This document shows, piece after piece, positions 23,901 through 36,517 of a stretch of 64,000 nt of DNA. The stretch is taken from contig BDIU01000182.1 in NCBI GenBank assembly GCA_002118135.1, positions 124,001 to 188,000 on the forward strand, in the 5' to 3' direction. The position numbers and the translations under genes were made by a program. A model generated the notes under the pieces. That model was not told where the DNA came from. It made no database searches and worked only from the letters and a program-made list of their open reading frames with translations. Every line of letters starts with the position of its first letter. Within the stretch, counting starts at the first letter, position 1. The DNA comes from Trebouxia sp. TZW2008 (lineage: Eukaryota; Chlorophyta; Trebouxiophyceae; Trebouxiales; Trebouxiaceae).

Positions 23901-26900
23901 TCAAGACATTGCCCGTCAAATGTTGCAGGGGCTTCTGGCAGAGGCATACAAGCAAGAGCAGCCACACAGTAAGCACTTGCCTGTGCAACAGGGTCGGTGG
24001 CAACCTGCCCCTGGTCCAGAGCATACATCAAGGTCAGCACCCAGGTCACGTTGAAAGGCAGTTGCTTCGTGAAGAAGTCGTCAGCCACCGAATGCAGCCA
24101 CTTGATGTTGGCGACGTGGCGCAGGTGCTTGACGAGGCGGTCGAAGTAGGCCGCTACGGTGCGGCCTTCGCGGGGGCCACCGCCGAAGAAGGCAATGGAC
24201 TCGGCGTGCGTCCTCAGGCGGGTGTGAATGTTCCTGCACAGAGACAGGGCATGAAACATGGGTGTTTGTGCTTGACTGGCAATGTCCTCAGGCAGGCATA
24301 CGGAAGCATGCCGCCAGGCAGTAGGGGGACTTTGTCAACACCAACAAAATGCCTATCAGTCAGAGCATTACAGATACCCTGCAAGCCTGTAAGTGTGACA
24401 ATGACTTATGGTTGATACCAGGTGCCGCTGACATGCCAGGAATGACCAGCTTTGAGCAGGCAACACATCTGAATGCCCCTTCCAGATGGTACTCAGTGTT
24501 GGCCATCAGGCCAAAGTAAGGGAAGACCGCTCAAGACAGGTAACATCTGGTCTTTGTGAGCGTGCCAAGTTTGTGGTAGACTAGCTGGGGACATGTGACA
24601 CACCTGAATGCCCCTTCCAGACGGTACTCAGTGTTGGCCAAAAGGCCAAAGTCAGGAGTGACCAGCTTGAGGCAGGCAAAGCCCGCCAGACTGTACAGGT
24701 ACAGGAAGGCCATTCCTCTTCGGCCTGTGAGCCGCCACAGCTGCCAGCTGAACCATGTGATGTCCACCACTGGTTTCACCTGTGTTGCACAGACAGGTTG
24801 AGTGATTTGGCATCAGAGGAAACGTGAATACTATTAACTGAGTCAAGAGACAGTGACGCTGTATCATCTTGTTCAGCAAAGGCAGACTGCTCTGGACAAA
24901 ATACAATGCAAGCAGTAATTGAAGAACTGCGATTGGCACTGAATGAGCGACAGCAGGATGAATAAGCAACAGCAGGAGGACGGACCATGGTAGGGATGAG
25001 CTCTGCCAGGTCAGTGCACAGGCGATCCACGTCTCTCGTCAACCGCTGGTCCACATCCTGCATCCCTGCATTCATCCAGATTATGAAGTCAGCAATTAAT
25101 TGACCATACTGCAGACCTGAACAGCGCAGACTTGATGCAAGGCTAGCATTCATCTGCGCTCTGATTGCGGTCATGATGAATGTTGGGTCATGCAAGATTA
25201 GCATTGTTTTGCTTGACCAGATAACCAGGTTCATGGGATATGTGTGCAGCATAGACCTGGCGTTGCTGACAAGTGGGAAGCTGCCCCACTGCATTGTGTT
25301 GCCTTCCCAAGCATTGAAGTACAAGCTGACTGTGACGCATCCACACTTGGTGCATGAGTTGCTGAAGCCCAGATGCCCAAACGCCAGAATATACTGTCTT
25401 GATGTCAACCACTGTGCGCTGAAAGCTGTTTGTGAGAGGTGCTGAAACGGTGCTGAAGCCCACTTGCACTCTTGCTGACTGTATGCAGCAGTGTTTGTAC
25501 TGCTAACACCTTGTTCAGCCAATGATACAGCTCAACTAGACTTCATGCACGTTGCAAGGGCGAACAGTATCTGCAAATTGTGAGGTGCTGTAGAAAGTGA
25601 GATTCCTGCAGTAGCTGCATTGAACAGCATTTGCAAATGCTGCCATACACCTAGCTTGACAAACAGCCCAGGCCAATCATGCAGACTGCAATCACTATAA
25701 TCACGCGCACCATGTCAGCAGGAGCAAGACCTGCTAGTTGGGAGGTGCTGCAGAAGGTGAGGTCCTTGAAGTAGCGGCTATGGGCTGTGGTCAGCACTTG
25801 CAAATGCTGCCTGAGCCTTATTCAACACGCAACTCAGTTCAGTTATGCAGTCAAGAAACAATGGTTCACTGTCTGCAAAGAACAGTACCTGCTAGTTGAG
25901 AGGTGCTGTAGAAGGTGAGGTCCTTAAAGTAGCGGCTGTGGGCAGCAGCTGTCAGCCTGCGACGCCATGTCATGGCCAAGGCATCTGCAACGTGCCTTAG
26001 GCTAGGCGCCAGGATGGCTGAGGCGGCTGACTGAAGAACTGAGACCCCTGTCAGGCGGATGAAGGCTGCCCGATCCTGCCTGATAACCAGCTGTACAGTT
26101 CGCCCGTTAAGACTGGCTATCCTGTCCTGCAGAAGTGTTCTGAGCAGGACCACAATGCCAATGGTGCCCACTTGCACCAGCTGCTCTTGGGCTCTTTTGC
26201 CTGCCAGCTCATGTGCAACACAAGACCAGCGCTGCCACGAAGACTGCAGAGCATTGGGCCTGAGGTTGGCCTTTGGGGGGATGACCCTGTCCTGTCTGTT
26301 GGGATCAGCGGGGGGCGCCCGGCCTATGACCTCCTCCCTGACTGCTGATGACTCACGCAGGATGCCCTCCAGATTATTGCTGCCTGCGCTGCTGGTGCTG
26401 TGCCGCATCATTGCCTGCATGCATGCAACCACGAATGTGACTCAATTGACTATGGGCAATCGCCAGCACCTCTGGCCTGCTTCTTAGGGTTGACACAGAA
26501 CACAGTGCCGTTGCACGCTGTTACCGAAGACATGCAGTGAACAACACATGACATGTATGCAGCAGGAGGTGCGGCTCCTGCAGCAGTTGCCTCCAATTCA
26601 TATCAATTGTTGCCACCTTACGCCAATTCAGAACAGCCATACTTGCAGCCTGCCAAAGGTCAGGAAAACCCCAGAAACAGCTGGAAATACACACTGCAAC
26701 AGGACCAGCATGACTGCTCTCACAAGGCAATGGCACATTAAGCTTACCCGCATGCCTTGCAGCACCGCAGCAGCATCCTTGCCGCGAGCCTTCTTTACAG
26801 TGCCCTCCCCATTGCTGCCGCCAGCAGCCCCACCATGCTCAGAAACTGCCTCCTCAGTGAAGCTGCCAGTGGCCCCTTCATGAATCGACCAGCCACCTTC

Positions 26901-29900
26901 GCCGTCAAGGGCTAATACTAGGTCATGGAAGGCCACTAGGGCTGGGCGATGACTGATGGTGATGCAGGTGCAGCCTAGCTCCTTGACCTTGCTGCAGAAG
27001 CGCTCCTCCATGTCCACCTGACAGTAGACGGGCATGTAAGGCTCCTGTGCTTCTATCATGTGAAGCTCAACGAGACCATTTTTGCGTGGTGATGTTGGCA
27101 CAGACACTCCTGACATAGTAGCTTCATGGCTCACATGCCTGCTGATGCTGCTGCAGCAGCTTTAATTTGATAGACATGTTCAGCTGGCTGATCATTTGAT
27201 TGATAGGTTGGCCAGTTGATTGATTTTTGATCAGTTACTTACTTGTCAAATTGACAATTGCACCCTGAACAATAACTTGTGTGTTGACTGCGCCTGTGTC
27301 TCTGTCCTGCTGTTTTCCACGCAAACAGGAGGCAATGTATCAATTCTGCCAAGGAGCGATTCACTGTGACATTGTCACTACACATAGCACAACAGGCAAG
27401 TTTTGGCCTGTGACACAAAAACAGGACATGCTTCCCTAGACAGCTTGCAGCATCATGTGAGTGATGTACATACAGACTTCAGGTGACTTTGCTACTTGCA
27501 CAAGCAGAAACTTTTGTGATGCAAAGGAACAACTCACTGTGACACCACTCGTGCACTCATCCAGGATGGCAAACTTGGGCTTGTGGTAGAAGAGCCTGGC
27601 CATGCCCAGGCGCTGCTGCTCCCCCAGGCTGAGCAGGTCCCCCCAATTGAGCTGTTCTGCAGAGCTCTCCTCCCGTTCCACCAAGTACTCCAGGTCCACC
27701 TCACGTAACAGCTCCCGCAACCGAGCCCCATCAATGGCATCTTTTTCTGCCAGCTCTGTATACACAGTGAGGACTGACGTCAGCACACAAGACAGCAAGA
27801 AAGTGTTGGTGTGAAGAGCTGAAGAACTCCCAGTTCAGCTGTTCTGCAGAGCCCTCCTCTTGGTTCACCAGGGACTCCAGGCCCACCTCACGTAACAGGT
27901 CCTGCAGCCGAGCGCCGTCAATGGCGTCCTCACCTGTCAACTCTGCATGCACGATGAGGCCTGACCTCACAGGACATCAGGGTGATATCACACTTTTACT
28001 GTCAGGTTTGTTGTTTTTGAGGAACAAAGGATGGTGATTCTTTGGTACAACACAGCGCATGCAACTTTACTGAAGCGTACTGCACAACAACTTCAAAATT
28101 AGCAGACAGGTCTCATGTAAGGCTGCACCTTGCATGGATTCCTGTGACTGAGATTATGTTTGTTGCATGCTATGAGATCATGCAAGGTTGCTGACTGACC
28201 TGGAGCTGTCAACAGGTATGTTTGTACTTCTTGCTGCTGACCATGCATATGCAAGAGTGCTGGCTGATCTCAGGCGGTCAAGGGGCAAATCACTTGCCCC
28301 TCAAAACTTCCCCAGGTGACAATCAGCCACTGTGGCCACAGAGTCATGCAAGACTGGTGGCTAACCTGAGACAGTCAAGGGGTAGATCAGCTGCTCCTCA
28401 AGAGTCCCTAGGGTGACATAAGGCCGTTGCGGCACATAGAAGATGTCATGTGACAAGCCATCCCCTTCTGTCCCTCCTGGCTTGTGGATTCTGCCCTTGG
28501 TCAAGGGCCACAGCCCTCCCAAAACTCTGAACAGGCTGCTTTTGCCTGAGCCGTTGGGGCCTGTGACCAACAGGTTGGTGCCAGCTGGCACGCTGAGGTT
28601 CAAATCTTTGACCAGCGTGGCGTCAGCGGGCGTGACCACCATTGCATCTTCAAAGGCAATTGCATTGTCTGAGGGCACAATGACTCCTGTTGGCTCAATC
28701 GCTCCTTCACGCTTCACTGCAGTACACCACAAACATGTGAAGCCTGAGTGCTGGAAGGACACAGCACATCTGTGACAACCCTGAAGAGCAATGCTGAACA
28801 AGATGATGACTCCTTGGTGCTTGGCTACAACAAATTTTGATAATGTAAACCCAGCATACAGCAACAACACACATCATCACAATACGGGACAGCAATGTTG
28901 GAACTGAAATGACAGCAGTGAACATAATTGGTGCTGCGGCTAATTTGGATGTCAACATGTTGCCAACAACATGAAAGAAGCGTACATGACTATATTGCAA
29001 ATGTCAATGTCCCCATAATGCCACAAAGCAAAGAGAACCAACAATACAGTCTACAACAGCCTGCAGTCAACAAGAGCCTGCACTTCACAAGACATGTAGG
29101 CAAACGTACTCCCTGCGCTACTGGACAGACCCATCACAGTCCTCTGCATGTCTGTTATCTTGTTTGCATTTGCACTGAGCTTCAGCAGATGCGCCCATGG
29201 TGCCAAGAACATCTACAGAAGCAGCAACGATAATGCAGCTGATGACAACGTCACCATGAGGCCCAAAATAGCACTTGCCAAAAGATGTGAAGAAACTTAC
29301 TCCCAGCGCTGCTTGAGAGACCCTTCACAGTCCTCTGCATGTCAGCTATCCTATCAGCATAGGCACTCAGCCTCATCAGCTTCCTTGAGGATGCACCCAT
29401 GGTACCCAAAGCACCAAAGAGGTAGATGACCACACTAGTGTGGTAGCGCATGTTGCTCAGCATGTGGGCTCGGCCTTGCACGTTGTCCATGGGGCGCAAA
29501 TGCTCACCAAAAAAAGGCCCAATGATCAGCACAACCGCCACTGTTGCGCCCAGATACTTCAGCACAAAGTCCTGCACAACAAACACAATATGAATGACAA
29601 GGTGCAATGTTGCTCAGCACATGTGTCCAGCCTTGGACACTGCTCACGGGGTGCAGATGCTTACCAAAAAGTGGGCAAATGGTCAGCAAGACTGCCACAG
29701 TTGCACGAAGATACTTCAGCACAAATTTCTGCATGACAAGGCATGCAGGAATAGGTGGTGCCAGACAAGGGCCTGATGCTTAGAAAGGCCACATGATGAG
29801 AGCTATCGCCACTGTTACTCCATATACTTCAGCGGAAAGTCCTGCATGACAAGGCATACGCGCACTGGTGCTGCCCAAAGAAAGGAGCCAATGATCAGCA

Positions 29901-32900
29901 CTACCATCGCTGTTGCATCCGAATACGATAGCGCAAACCTGGATGATATGCCATGCGCAGCCAGATCCCAGCAAACCTTGTCAAGCGCATGTGACAAACA
30001 AGAACTTTTAAGGGTGGTGCACTGACCTGCACCATGCCAAACTGCCACTGCTTGGTCAGGATCCTGCTGTGGTGCCTGAGTAGCTCCTTGAAGCGATGGG
30101 TGATGATTTTGCCCTCCTTCTCGATTCCGCCGTAGAAGGCGACTGACTCTGCATTGCTGCGCAGGCGAGCCTGCAGGTGCCTGTACAGACCTGCAACAGT
30201 CGCACAACTGCATTCAGAGTGTCATCAAAGCAGCACAGTGAAAGATATGTTACAGGTGTGCAGCAGATTTGTCGGGCATGTGGGGAGACCTGCAATAGAC
30301 ACGCAACCCGACTTGTATCAAGATCAGAATGATGACAAAGCTATCATGAAGACGCAGCAGATGTGAAAGACAGAATGCAGGCCTGTCAAGCCCAAACAAG
30401 GTCTGTAGTTTGTTGGGCAACAGCAGGTGCTGGCATCCCTACCAAGGGCTAGAGCTGCAAGTGCTGGCAATTATGGTTTCAACAACAGCTGAAGAAGCTG
30501 ATTAGAAATGCTTTCTGGCACGGCTTGCCAGCTTCAGAGATGCAGCGTTGTGCGCATGCTCTGCGGACTTAGACCTCCTTGATCTTGTATTGTGGCGCTG
30601 TGATTTGTGAAATCAGACACAGAAACAAGGTCAGTAGGCTGACAGAATGCATTGCACAGCAAGCACCTCAAACAGGCCCGTCTCTTCAGCATCTAATACT
30701 GCACCAGCAGTGCAAAAACATGACTGCTTGCTTGATTCCTTCATTCTCCTGCTGCCTCTTAAACAGCTTGCCAAAGTTGCATGCCAACAAGCTAGTGGCC
30801 GGCCCTGGGCCCTCCATATAGGCTAAGATGGAAGCAAAACATGCGCACAAACAATGCATTGTGTCATATCTACCTTCATTTTCCTGCTGCCTCTTAAACA
30901 GCTTGCCAAAATTGGGTGCAAGCAGGCTAGTGACCACACCCGCACCCGCCACATAGGCTATGATGGCCGCAGTGTACTTGTTGGTCTTGGAGTAAGCCCT
31001 GAGCTGGTAGGCATAGAAGGCAGCGTCTATGATGGCGTTGGTCCATTCTCCTGTCAGCTCTGCTAGGCCCTTGGTGAACTTGGGGATGTCCTCGCAGATG
31101 CGCTGCTCTGGGTTCTGGACTTGCTTGTCCACATAGGACAGCTTGTAGTATGTCTGCATGCATTACCAACCCAGTTGACAGAAGAGTCGTGAGCTTGAGC
31201 ACCCAGTGAGACCACAAGGCACGACGAGAGACCAGCTTTTGTTGTCTGCATGTATTAGAAGCTCTAGCAAGCCAGGATTATGCAGTCATAAGTTTGTCTC
31301 AATTCACTATGCTCCAATTAGTGTCAGTGCCGCAGGGGGCTTTTCCTCAAAGAAACACATCCCAGAATGTTGTTGAGCAAAGCTGAAGACCTAGTGTGGC
31401 CAGCATCCAAAAGCGTATGTTGTACAGATCACAGAGAGCGTACAGTCAGAGGGCAAATGAGACGCATGCATGTACCTTTGTACCTACTGCAAGCTTGGTG
31501 ACGCCCTGACATGCTTGCAACACTTTCATCTTTTTATTGGTTTATACTAACAGTAAAAATACGCATCAGTACCAAAAAAAACCAGCACAAAAAGCTGAAG
31601 ATTTTTAACAAATTGGCTTTTTTGTTCTGTTTTATTTCTTTTCATGAAAAGACAACAACCTGACAATTCTTGTTGTCGCAGACCTGATCAATCAGGTTGC
31701 AGAATCTGATTGATCAGGTTGCAGAATCTGATTGATCAGGTTCTGCAACCAAGCTATACGTAGATTAGCTCAACACAGTGTACTCTCAAAATCGGCAAAT
31801 GTGCCAAACAGGCTACACTGACAATGACCAGCATGCTTTACCATGTTCACAAAGTAAGCTGTCTATGTGACCACCCCTGCCAACTGAGCTTCTTGTGAAT
31901 TGTGGGCTGGGCAGTGCATCAAACAGGCTTTGCTGGCGGCAATCACCATGCTTTCTCATGCTCTTACAATAGAGGCTGTGCATGCAGCTCCTTACAGACT
32001 TCTGTACTCCCTGTGAGGAATCCTGTCACATAAAGTGCGGAATACAGTGCAAATCATCAGAGAGGGCTTGACAAAGATGAGCATGCCTCACCATGTTCTC
32101 AAAGTATGGGCTGTGCATGCGGCTGGTGACCAGCTTGCGCCAGCTGAGCTCCATGTGAGCCAGTACAGTCTTGGCTGTTGACTCCACAGCTGCTGCTGCC
32201 AGGCACAGCACCACATTCTCTGACAGGTTGCGGATGAACAGCGGCACATGCTGCAGGAAAGCTGCTCGAAACAGGTGCCCCTGAATTGCCATAAAGACAA
32301 CTTCATTCATTCATTCCAAAATGCATGCTAGACAGGCTCAGCAGGCCCAGCTAGGGATGTACTTGAGTAATCGTCTGTCTCCAACCAATTTAGTTCTGTG
32401 CTCAACAGAACCATTCGTACGGAAAACAAGTTGTTTGCTTGCTGCAGGAAGGCTGATTGACACAAGTGTCCATGTATGTTATCATGGAGGCAAATCGCTA
32501 GCTTGCTGATGAAACTGTTGATACAGCCTTTGTGCACATGATGCGCCTGCATGATTAGCGACATTTCCTGCTATCAAGGCTGCTCCAAACAGGTGGACCT
32601 ATGTGTCACCATGAAAGCAAATTGCTGGCCTGATAATGACTTGAAATGTGGACTTGCAACAGATGCATGCTGAGCAATGTTTGGCGTCAGTTGTGAGGTC
32701 ATCTGCGACAAGTCTGCACTGTTCCTAGATGTCAGGTGTTTTTTGGACTAATTGTCCCGTAGGATTGTGCTACAGGTGGCATGTTTGGGGAATGTGCGGT
32801 CAGTAGCTTAACACTGCGTCACAAGGCAGTGGCAAATGACAAGGTACCTGAAGCCTGGCTAGGCGATTGGATAGCGCTGTCCTGGCAATGGACAGTGCAA

Positions 32901-33308
32901 ACAACACCAGAATGCGCTTGCCCGCAATGGACAGCAGGAACATGCACAGGCCCTTGAGTGCAGCAGGCGAGCCACGTTTGCTGCCTGTGTGCTTCTGGAC
33001 TGCCCCATCGGCCTTCCTGCAACATCACATTAGGCTCCGTTACAGCCGCAGGAGCAAGAATCGCTACAGTCAAGAAGGACCATTGAGGGACTCGCGTTTC
33101 ATCCGCGTTCATGCTGTATCAAGGCGTACCGTTGTCGGGCTCGCTTCTGTTGTGATTGCAGCTGCTGCAGGTAAGCAAGACCCCCACCAGCAAGTATCGC
33201 GGCCGCTGCCAACGCTGCTCCTCGTCTGGAGCCTGCAAATTGGCCCAACTGCCGAGCAAGCTCAGCAGCCTGCTGCTTGCCCCCAGCAGGCTTGGACAAA
33301 ACGGCCAT
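20977..33308 (-). CDS. PXA1: Peroxisomal full-size ABC transporter, PXA1/ABCD1 type
   Basis: Imports fatty acyl-CoAs and related acyl substrates into peroxisomes for beta-oxidation. Exons: 33308-33130, 33016-32848, 32280-32092, 31153-30874, 30190-30027, 29571-29301, 28716-28366, 27755-27538, 27017-26748, 26414-25889, 25065-24986, 24779-24604, 24233-23981, 23573-23455, 23037-22860, 22640-22440, 21795-21606, 21218-20977; 4056 nt, 1351 aa, close to the about 1340 aa of the plant protein. Two TMD-NBD halves are fused, as in plants. Each half has the ABCD loop ([19 protein letters not shown]), the ESVAFYGG / ESIAFFGGG motif and Walker [10 protein letters not shown] (about 470 and 1152). NBD1 has LSLGEQQR (about 576) and [11 protein letters not shown]2 has LSLGEQQR across the last intron and [12 protein letters not shown]. 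The NBD2 switch-loop His is Gln (ITQRLAL), as I recall for plant relatives. Intron 13 has a GC donor (GCAAGT). Both catalytic sites look intact. Confidence 0.97.
21960..22420 (-). repeat. Copies of PXA1 exon 16 end and exon 17 start
   Basis: Intron 16 contains three decayed copies of the exon 16 donor edge, [17 protein letters not shown] (about 22420-22340, 22320-22262 and 22230-22190), two of them still ending in a GT donor. Nearer to exon 17 is a copy of that exon's acceptor edge (about 22065-21960). Confidence 0.8.
24440..24525 (-). repeat. Decayed copy of PXA1 exon 12 donor edge
   Basis: Repeats the end of exon 12 ([14 protein letters not shown], here with substitutions) including the following intron start, immediately downstream of the real exon (24779-24604). 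Confidence 0.75.
25575..25790 (-). repeat. Two copies of PXA1 exon 10 donor edge
   Basis: About 25790-25725 is nearly identical to the end of exon 10 ([16 protein letters not shown]), and about 25625-25575 is a more decayed repeat. Both follow the real exon end at 25889. Confidence 0.8.
27832..27942 (-). repeat. Open duplicate of the 5' half of PXA1 exon 8
   Basis: Starts after a TGCAG acceptor in the same phase as the real exon 8 (27755-27538). It encodes a related, stop-free peptide ([20 protein letters not shown] against [20 protein letters not shown]). It ends before the LSLGEQQR signature and has no obvious in-phase donor, so on its own it cannot replace exon 8. Confidence 0.8.
28180..28330 (-). 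repeat. Copies of PXA1 exon 7 donor edge
   Basis: Two degenerate repeats of the end of exon 7 and its donor region, in intron 7 directly downstream of the real exon (28716-28366). Confidence 0.6.
29090..29970 (-). repeat. Copies of PXA1 exon 6 edges on both sides
   Basis: Acceptor-edge copies lie upstream in the transcript at about 29735-29600 and within about 29970-29790. A donor-edge copy lies downstream at about 29260-29090. The intact exon is 29571-29301. Confidence 0.7.
30700..30835 (-). repeat. Copy of PXA1 exon 4 donor edge
   Basis: Repeats the end of exon 4 ([14 protein letters not shown] is fully conserved; the preceding residues are diverged) just downstream of the real exon end at 30874. 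Confidence 0.8.
31684..31750. repeat. 22-bp palindromic tandem repeat in PXA1 intron 3
   Basis: Nearly three units built on TGATTGATCAGGTTGCAGAA. Each carries the palindrome CCTGATCAATCAGG or its overlap, and the last unit ends TTCTGCAACC, the reverse complement of the GGTTGCAGAA found in earlier units, so the tract can fold into a hairpin. Confidence 0.85.
31830..32615 (-). repeat. Copies of PXA1 exon 3 edges
   Basis: Donor-edge copies at about 31915-31830 and 31998-31944, and acceptor-edge copies at about 32500-32430 and 32615-32575, flank the intact exon 32280-32092. Confidence 0.6.
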
Positions 33309-33685
33309 CTACGCACACAACGATCTGAGCAGCATATTGTCACATCTGAAACCACTCGACTGGTACGGCAGCCGCGCAGGCAATACAAAATCAAATTCTG
33401 CCCTTGCCAAGCCTTCAGAGCGGACGCCCACCCGGGACGTTCCGGCTTCGTTTTGCTGAGCTGGATGCAGGCAGAGTTTGCTCTTTCGTCTTTTAGTCAA
33501 TCCAAAACGCTCGTAGCTGGTTCCAAGACAGCTTACAGCTTAGGAGGATCGAACAAGGCGCAACCCAATCTGTCGACCATGATTCCTGTTCTCTTTGCGC
33601 TTGTGTGTGTTGTCTTGCTTGACGAGCGACATTTCAGCTTTGAGGACTCCCGACAGTCACGTTTTGCACCTGACCGACGCTCACG
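33309..33685. promoter_or_regulatory. Head-to-head promoter region, PXA1 / secreted orphan
   Basis: 377 bp between two divergent start codons, short enough that both promoters and 5' UTRs must overlap or abut. I see no unambiguous TATA box. Confidence 0.6.
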
Positions 33686-36070
33686 ATGGTCACTCTGCGC
33701 AATATGTTGGTGGCCTCCCTAGCCGTGGCGGTATGCTGTCAAGTTGCAAGCGCGCAATCTGCCGGCTCCAGTGCCACAGGCGCTTCCACTGTCAGCAGTG
33801 GTACGGACGAACTCTCATACTGATCGCTTCGATCGGCATAGTTTCGCCGCTCTTGCCGAACGCATCAACGACTGACGCAACGCGACTTGTGCTGCAGCGA
33901 TGACAAACTTGATCCAGCAGTTCGCCGCGAGTCAGACGCAGTCTCAGCTGGGTTTGGCCAGCCAAGCTTTTGGCTTGAACTCCGGCAGCAAGGCCAGTCC
34001 ATACCTTTCAGGATCAACAGCAGACTGTAAGTTCAACGTTCCGTATCTGCTGCCCTTCTGAGCTGTCCGTTTGTGGCGTACTTACCCGATAGTCTGCGCG
34101 CAGCAAGTTCATTGGGCTCTGTCTTCAACAAGCTGAGCAGCATTTTGGGTGACGCTCAGCCTTCTGGGAGTCTGCTGTCATATCTGGTATGCACTGCTTT
34201 CTCTCCCCTGAATTCATGTACAGCAGCTGGGGCACATGCGCTGTGTCCGCTTGGTGCAAACCCAAGTTGAAGTGTGCATAATTTCAGCGGTGCTCTTCCT
34301 ATAATGCATAAGCGTATGATTGGGTCGAGTTGCAAAGTGATCAGTAAGGCGCAGCTCACAGCAACCTGGATGCATAGCAAAGCATGGCATGATGCTGCAG
34401 AGTCCAATGGACATCCCTCAGATTGCAGTTGAGGGACTGGCCATCAACCCTGACATCCTGGACCTGGACACTGCAGAGACTGCCTTTGAGAACTTCACAT
34501 CCCCGTGAGCATTCACGCCTGCAACAGCATGCTTATCTCTGACGGCAGTGCACGGAATTTGTCTGGACTGCCCCAACATTGTGCGTTCCCAAGACAGCCT
34601 TTGAGTCAGATTTTAGGGCAAATTCAGCGTTTTGGACTACTTACTCGAGCCTGCTTTCTGGCCTTTGCAGCTGCATGATAAGCTGTTTCCCATTTGAGTA
34701 TTGCAAAATTCTGGCGACCTTGCTGAAGTACATGTTGCAAGAGCCCTGAGCTGCACACACCGAGCACCTGTGCAAGACTGTCGCATTTGCTCTAACAAAG
34801 TTGCATATCTGTATGCTGAAGAATGCCTGCTGCAGATACTGTGAAGATGCCTTCTTCAATGCCTCTCAGAAGATGCCAGCTGTCTTGACTGGTCCAACGC
34901 TCACAGTCACCCTCACAACTGGCACCTGCGCTGTTGTGAAGAATGACACCAAGGATGATGACAAGAACTCATGGGGCGATAACTCACTGACATGCATTGG
35001 TCCTGAGCTCAACTATGAGAAGGTCCCTTGCAACCTCTGACTTTGTCACAATACTCCTTTGTCAATGTCAATGTCTGTGAGTATCAGCAATCACAGCTGT
35101 CACATCAAGAGCTGGATGCAATTGTACCATGTCTGATGCGAGAGCAACCGATTTCTGCACATCTGGTTGTGGTATTATGACAAGTGTGCCCAATGTGAGG
35201 CATGATGTGGGGCACATTGCTGCTTTGATAAGATAAGCCTGCTGTACGGCCTATATGAACCCGGGTGAGGCATACCTGATACCTACCTTGCGCTCGCGCG
35301 GGCACAGGTGTCAAATCAATCAGTTGCTGCTGTGAACAAGTTGGCGTTTGCAAAGTAGGTGCACACACTTGCAGACAATGCCTCACTGAATTATGTTTTG
35401 CAGACACCACCTGTGTTTGTGAGCAAGTACGATAGTGCAGCCACATACAGCACCAAGTCCTGCCAGCTGTCTGTCAACACCACCGACTACTTCAGCAAGG
35501 TTCTATGGTCTGCTGGAGCAGATGAGACCTATGCCTCTGTCCAAGACTTTGTCACAGCCTTGACAAATGGTGACTTTGTCCTTGGCATGACACCTTCAGA
35601 GCAGTTGGTGCAGGTACATGCTGGCTACTGGCACTCACTGATGCCATTACCGTGCCAAACAATGATCTTAAGGCTGCTACTGATGTGTTTGCCACATGTT
35701 GTAAAAGTCTGATGTGGTATATGCTCTGCATGATGCATGTGTCCCTTGCACCGGTAAAAGCACGGCTTCTTTGAGACGATTTGCTACGCAGAAGGGTAGT
35801 TGCAATCAGGGCCAGATTTTGTGGGATGGACATGCATGCTGAGCAAGGTCTTTGCCAACATTCTGCATGTGAGAGCAAAACTCATGTTGTGCCAATGCAG
35901 CAATGACAGCGACACTAATGTGATCTTGCTGCTTGCAGGTGGCAGAGGTACCAGCAATGGCACCAGCAAGCAGTGTGGCAGCTACTGTTGCTGCAGCTGC
36001 TACAGCACCTGCCAGCATGCCAAAACCTGCTGCGGCCAACGTTCACCCCACTCCACAGCTATCAGCATAG
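33686..36070 (+). CDS. Secreted orphan protein, 7 exons
   Basis: Exons 33686-33800, 33898-34026, 34104-34186, 34401-34504, 34836-35022, 35404-35613 and 35939-36070; 960 nt, 319 aa, every phase closes. The N-terminus is a textbook signal peptide (MVTLRNMLVASLAVAVCC, probably cut after ASA). The mature protein has a Ser/Gln/Ala-rich first part, a central domain with four cysteines (in SPYCEDAF, TGTCAVV, SLTCIGP, KSCQLSV), several N-glycosylation sequons (NFT, NAS, NDT, NTT) and an Ala/Pro-rich C-terminal tail without an obvious membrane anchor. I infer an extracellular or cell-wall protein with two disulphides. I know of no family with this sequence. It is divergent with PXA1 and converges on the kinase gene. 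Confidence 0.85.
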
Positions 36071-36517
36071 ACTGCTTGCGCCAGAGCCCTGCCCATGTAC
36101 AGCGATGCAGACATTTTAGGCTGAAGATCAATGCGTCCCCTTTGCTTGCAGCAATGCAGCCATTGCAGGGCGACTGTGGCAGAGTCTGAATAGCAATGCA
36201 GAAAATGTGTTGATCTGTAAGCATTGAGATCCTAGATCAACTGATAATGCGGAGCACAAGCTCAGCAATCCCTTGAAAATGCTATGCTAAGTTGTCCGCT
36301 CAATGCATTGTTCCATGCCAACACACCGCTACCTGGAGGATGCGCTGTTGCGAGAGATCCTGACAATGAAGCAAAGAAACAGAATCATTTCAGGCACCAA
36401 TGACCTTCATTGGACCTGCTGCTGTATATTGGCTGTTGCTTCTCATTGCAGCTCTCCCTCTCAAAACGCTACATACTGCTGTACAAAAGGCATCACGCAT
36501 TATGCCAAAATTTCAGA
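36071..36517. other. Convergent 3' flanks
   Basis: 447 bp between the stop codons of the secreted orphan (+) and the kinase (-). No coding signal that I trust. Confidence 0.5.
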
